A stretch of 7,805 nt of DNA from Altererythrobacter sp. (GTDB taxonomy: Bacteria > Pseudomonadota > Alphaproteobacteria > Sphingomonadales > Sphingomonadaceae). Shown one piece after another: positions 6,540-7,805 of the stretch; the stretch's first letter is position 1; every line of letters starts with the position of its first letter. Under the pieces are notes generated by a model. That model was given only the letters and a program-made list of their open reading frames with translations. It searched no databases and was not told the DNA's origin. The translations under genes were made by a program, and so were the position numbers. The DNA lies in assembly GCA_023299945.1 (NCBI GenBank), contig JALZVZ010000086.1, forward strand, positions 1-7,805, given 5' to 3'.

Positions 6540-6547
6540 GAGAGCAA

Positions 6548-7420
6548 ATGACTTTTTCTCTCATAGGCTTCGACCTCGATACATTCGTTCGTGACACTTT
6601 GGCAGAAGACCTGGGCGAGGGGCTGCCGGGTGGTGGCCGCGATGTTACATCCGAAAGCGTGATCCCAGCAGATGCGCGCTTTTCCGGCGTTATGGACAGC
6701 CGAGATCCGATTACGGTTGCAGGCCTGCCCATTGCCGAGGCGTTCTTTCGCGCGCTTGATCCCGAGATGGAAATCGCAATTCTGGTGGAGGAGGGCGCAA
6801 AAGCAGATGCAGGCACGGATTTGATGCGCCTTTCCGGCAATGCGCGGGCCATGCTGACAGCAGAGCGCAGCGCGCTGAATACGGTGCAGCATCTCTCCGG
6901 TATTGCGACGATGGCGCGGGAGTATGTCGATGCGATGGATAGCGAGACTTGCACGCTTCTCGATACGCGCAAGACGATCCCCGGCCTGCGTCATTTGGAG
7001 AAATACGCAACCCGTATGGGCGGCGCGCAAAACCACCGCATGGGATTGTGGGATGCAGCGATGATTAAAGACAATCATGTCGGCGTTGCAGGCAGTGTTG
7101 GCGAGGCAGTGCGGCGTGCGACAGCCGCGGGCGTTGAGCATATCATTTGTGAAGTCGACCGGCTCGATCAGATTGAGCCTGCGCTGGAAGCTGGCGCGCA
7201 TCATTTGCTGCTTGATAATATGTCGCCGGATGTGTTGCGCGAAGCGGTCGGCATGGTGGCCAGAATCACAGGGGGCCGCGTGCCATGCGAGGCATCGGGC
7301 GGGATCAACTTGGATACGATCGCAGCCAAAGCAGCCAGCGGCGTGCAATATTGCTCTGTTGGGCGCCTGACACAAAGCGCGCCTGCGGCAGATATTGGTT
7401 TGGATTTTACGGCACTTTGA
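6548..7420 (+). CDS. nadC: nicotinate-nucleotide diphosphorylase (carboxylating), quinolinate phosphoribosyltransferase
   Basis: NadC converts quinolinate and PRPP to nicotinate mononucleotide, CO2 and pyrophosphate, the step where de novo synthesis joins the NAD pathway in the cytosol. The 290-residue length is typical. Family motifs appear in order: EDLG near residue 20, LTAERSALNTVQHLSGIAT (103-121), LLDTRKTIPGLRHLEKYA (137-154), GGAQNHRMGLWDAAMIKDNH (158-177), CEVD (201-204), LLDNMSPD (221-228) and CEASGGI (247-253). Arg107, Arg141, Lys142, His163, Arg164, Lys174, Glu202 and Asp223 are in the places expected for substrate binding. The N-terminal EDLGxGDxT motif is stretched here to EDLGEGLPGGGRDVT, a small Gly-rich insertion. 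The ATG at 6548 has a weak GAGAG just upstream (6540-6544). ModD is a homologous alternative, but no molybdate genes are nearby. The downstream membrane gene overlaps its stop. Confidence 0.96.
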   Translation: MTFSLIGFDLDTFVRDTLAEDLGEGLPGGGRDVTSESVIPADARFSGVMDSRDPITVAGLPIAEAFFRALDPEMEIAILVEEGAKADAGTDLMRLSGNARAMLTAERSALNTVQHLSGIATMAREYVDAMDSETCTLLDTRKTIPGLRHLEKYATRMGGAQNHRMGLWDAAMIKDNHVGVAGSVGEAVRRATAAGVEHIICEVDRLDQIEPALEAGAHHLLLDNMSPDVLREAVGMVARITGGRVPCEASGGINLDTIAAKAASGVQYCSVGRLTQSAPAADIGLDFTAL

Positions 7421-7805
7421 ATACCCGCCCACCTCGTTCGATAGCCCTCTTTTCGTTCCTATTTTGGGCATCGGTAGTGGTCAGTTTAGTCGCAGAAATC
7501 TATTTTTGGGATCGCACTATGTTCGAGATTATGGGCGATGAAGTAGAAGAGCCCGAAATTGAGACTTGGATGCAATGGTCTGTGGCTGCCGCGTTTGCGG
7601 TCATTTATGCGATGCAAGTGCTTTTATGGTTCTTTATTGCTGAAAGGCGAGGCCGTATCGCCAAATGGGTTTATGTTCTTTTGGCCAGTCTTTTTGCCGC
7701 TAGTATGGCTCTAATTTTTGAGGAATACGCCGTGGATGAGCTTGTTCTATACGGGATAAGCAACTTGCTCTTCGTCGCCTCAGCATGCTTCCTCTTCACC
7801 CCAGA
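7417..7805 (+). CDS. small polytopic membrane protein of unknown function, 3' truncated
   Basis: The frame is open from TTG 7417 to the window end, giving 129 residues so far. I do not recognise the family. Four hydrophobic helices are visible: about residues 8-31, 53-74, 82-100 and 108-128. A short acidic segment (DEVEEPEIE, 41-49) lies between the first two and a basic loop (ERRGRIAK) between the second and third; with the positive-inside rule this suggests that loop is cytoplasmic. The TTG start overlaps the nadC stop as TTGA. I prefer it because it keeps the first helix and an Arg-containing N-terminus, and because no ATG occurs earlier. The alternative ATG 7519 has a better RBS (GGGA at 7508-7511, seven bases away) but would discard the whole first helix; GTG 7477 would cut it. 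The gene appears more AT-rich than its neighbours, as expected for membrane codons. Co-expression with nadC is likely. Confidence 0.7.
   Translation, partial: MNTRPPRSIALFSFLFWASVVVSLVAEIYFWDRTMFEIMGDEVEEPEIETWMQWSVAAAFAVIYAMQVLLWFFIAERRGRIAKWVYVLLASLFAASMALIFEEYAVDELVLYGISNLLFVASACFLFTP

Noticed and set aside
6470..7471. Long minus-strand open frame (about 333 codons) opposite nadC
   Set aside because: nadC on the plus strand is unmistakable; the antisense translation has odd composition and no recognisable motif.
1..7805. Mobile element, phage, defence or CRISPR content
   Set aside because: No transposase, integrase, long terminal repeats or spaced direct repeats were seen; all genes are typical core-type genes in a compact layout.

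Overview
The window looks like ordinary chromosome of an alphaproteobacterium. Gene content and protein style point to Sphingomonadales, probably Erythrobacteraceae or a close relative. This is inferred from moderately high GC, dense and often overlapping genes, and family-level resemblance of the proteins, not from a database search. I see no mobile element, CRISPR array, rRNA or tRNA.

Layout. (1) Positions 1-3647, plus strand: the 3' part of an alpha/beta-hydrolase, then three exported envelope proteins. These are a BepA-like M48 zinc metalloprotease with a TPR tail, a DsbA/ScsC-like thiol-disulfide oxidoreductase, and a second, smaller M48 metalloprotease with a PDZ-like region. The last two genes overlap by one base (TAATG). 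(2) About 3648-3695: a short convergent gap with a 13-bp tandem repeat that also forms a hairpin. (3) 3696-4304, minus strand: a single HD-domain protein of the PhnZ/COG4341 kind, with a clear RBS and a plausible sigma70-type promoter. (4) 4305-4442: the divergent promoter region. (5) 4443-6463, plus strand: a two-component system made of a LytS/AlgZ-type histidine kinase and a LytTR response regulator, overlapping by four bases (ATGA). (6) 6464-6547: a short gap with a good intrinsic-terminator hairpin. (7) 6548-7420: nadC, the quinolinate phosphoribosyltransferase of NAD synthesis. (8) 7417-7805: a four-helix membrane protein that appears to start at a TTG overlapping the nadC stop and runs off the window.

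The three envelope genes read as one periplasmic protein-quality-control unit: two proteases flanking a disulfide enzyme. The second protease has exactly two cysteines and the first has none. The two-component pair is a self-contained regulatory unit whose target is not visible here. No clearly new biological system is evident. The points most worth a second look are the protease/oxidoreductase cluster, the membrane gene with its likely TTG start, the two alternative RNA folds ahead of nadC, and the HD protein's departure from phosphonate-specific PhnZ.
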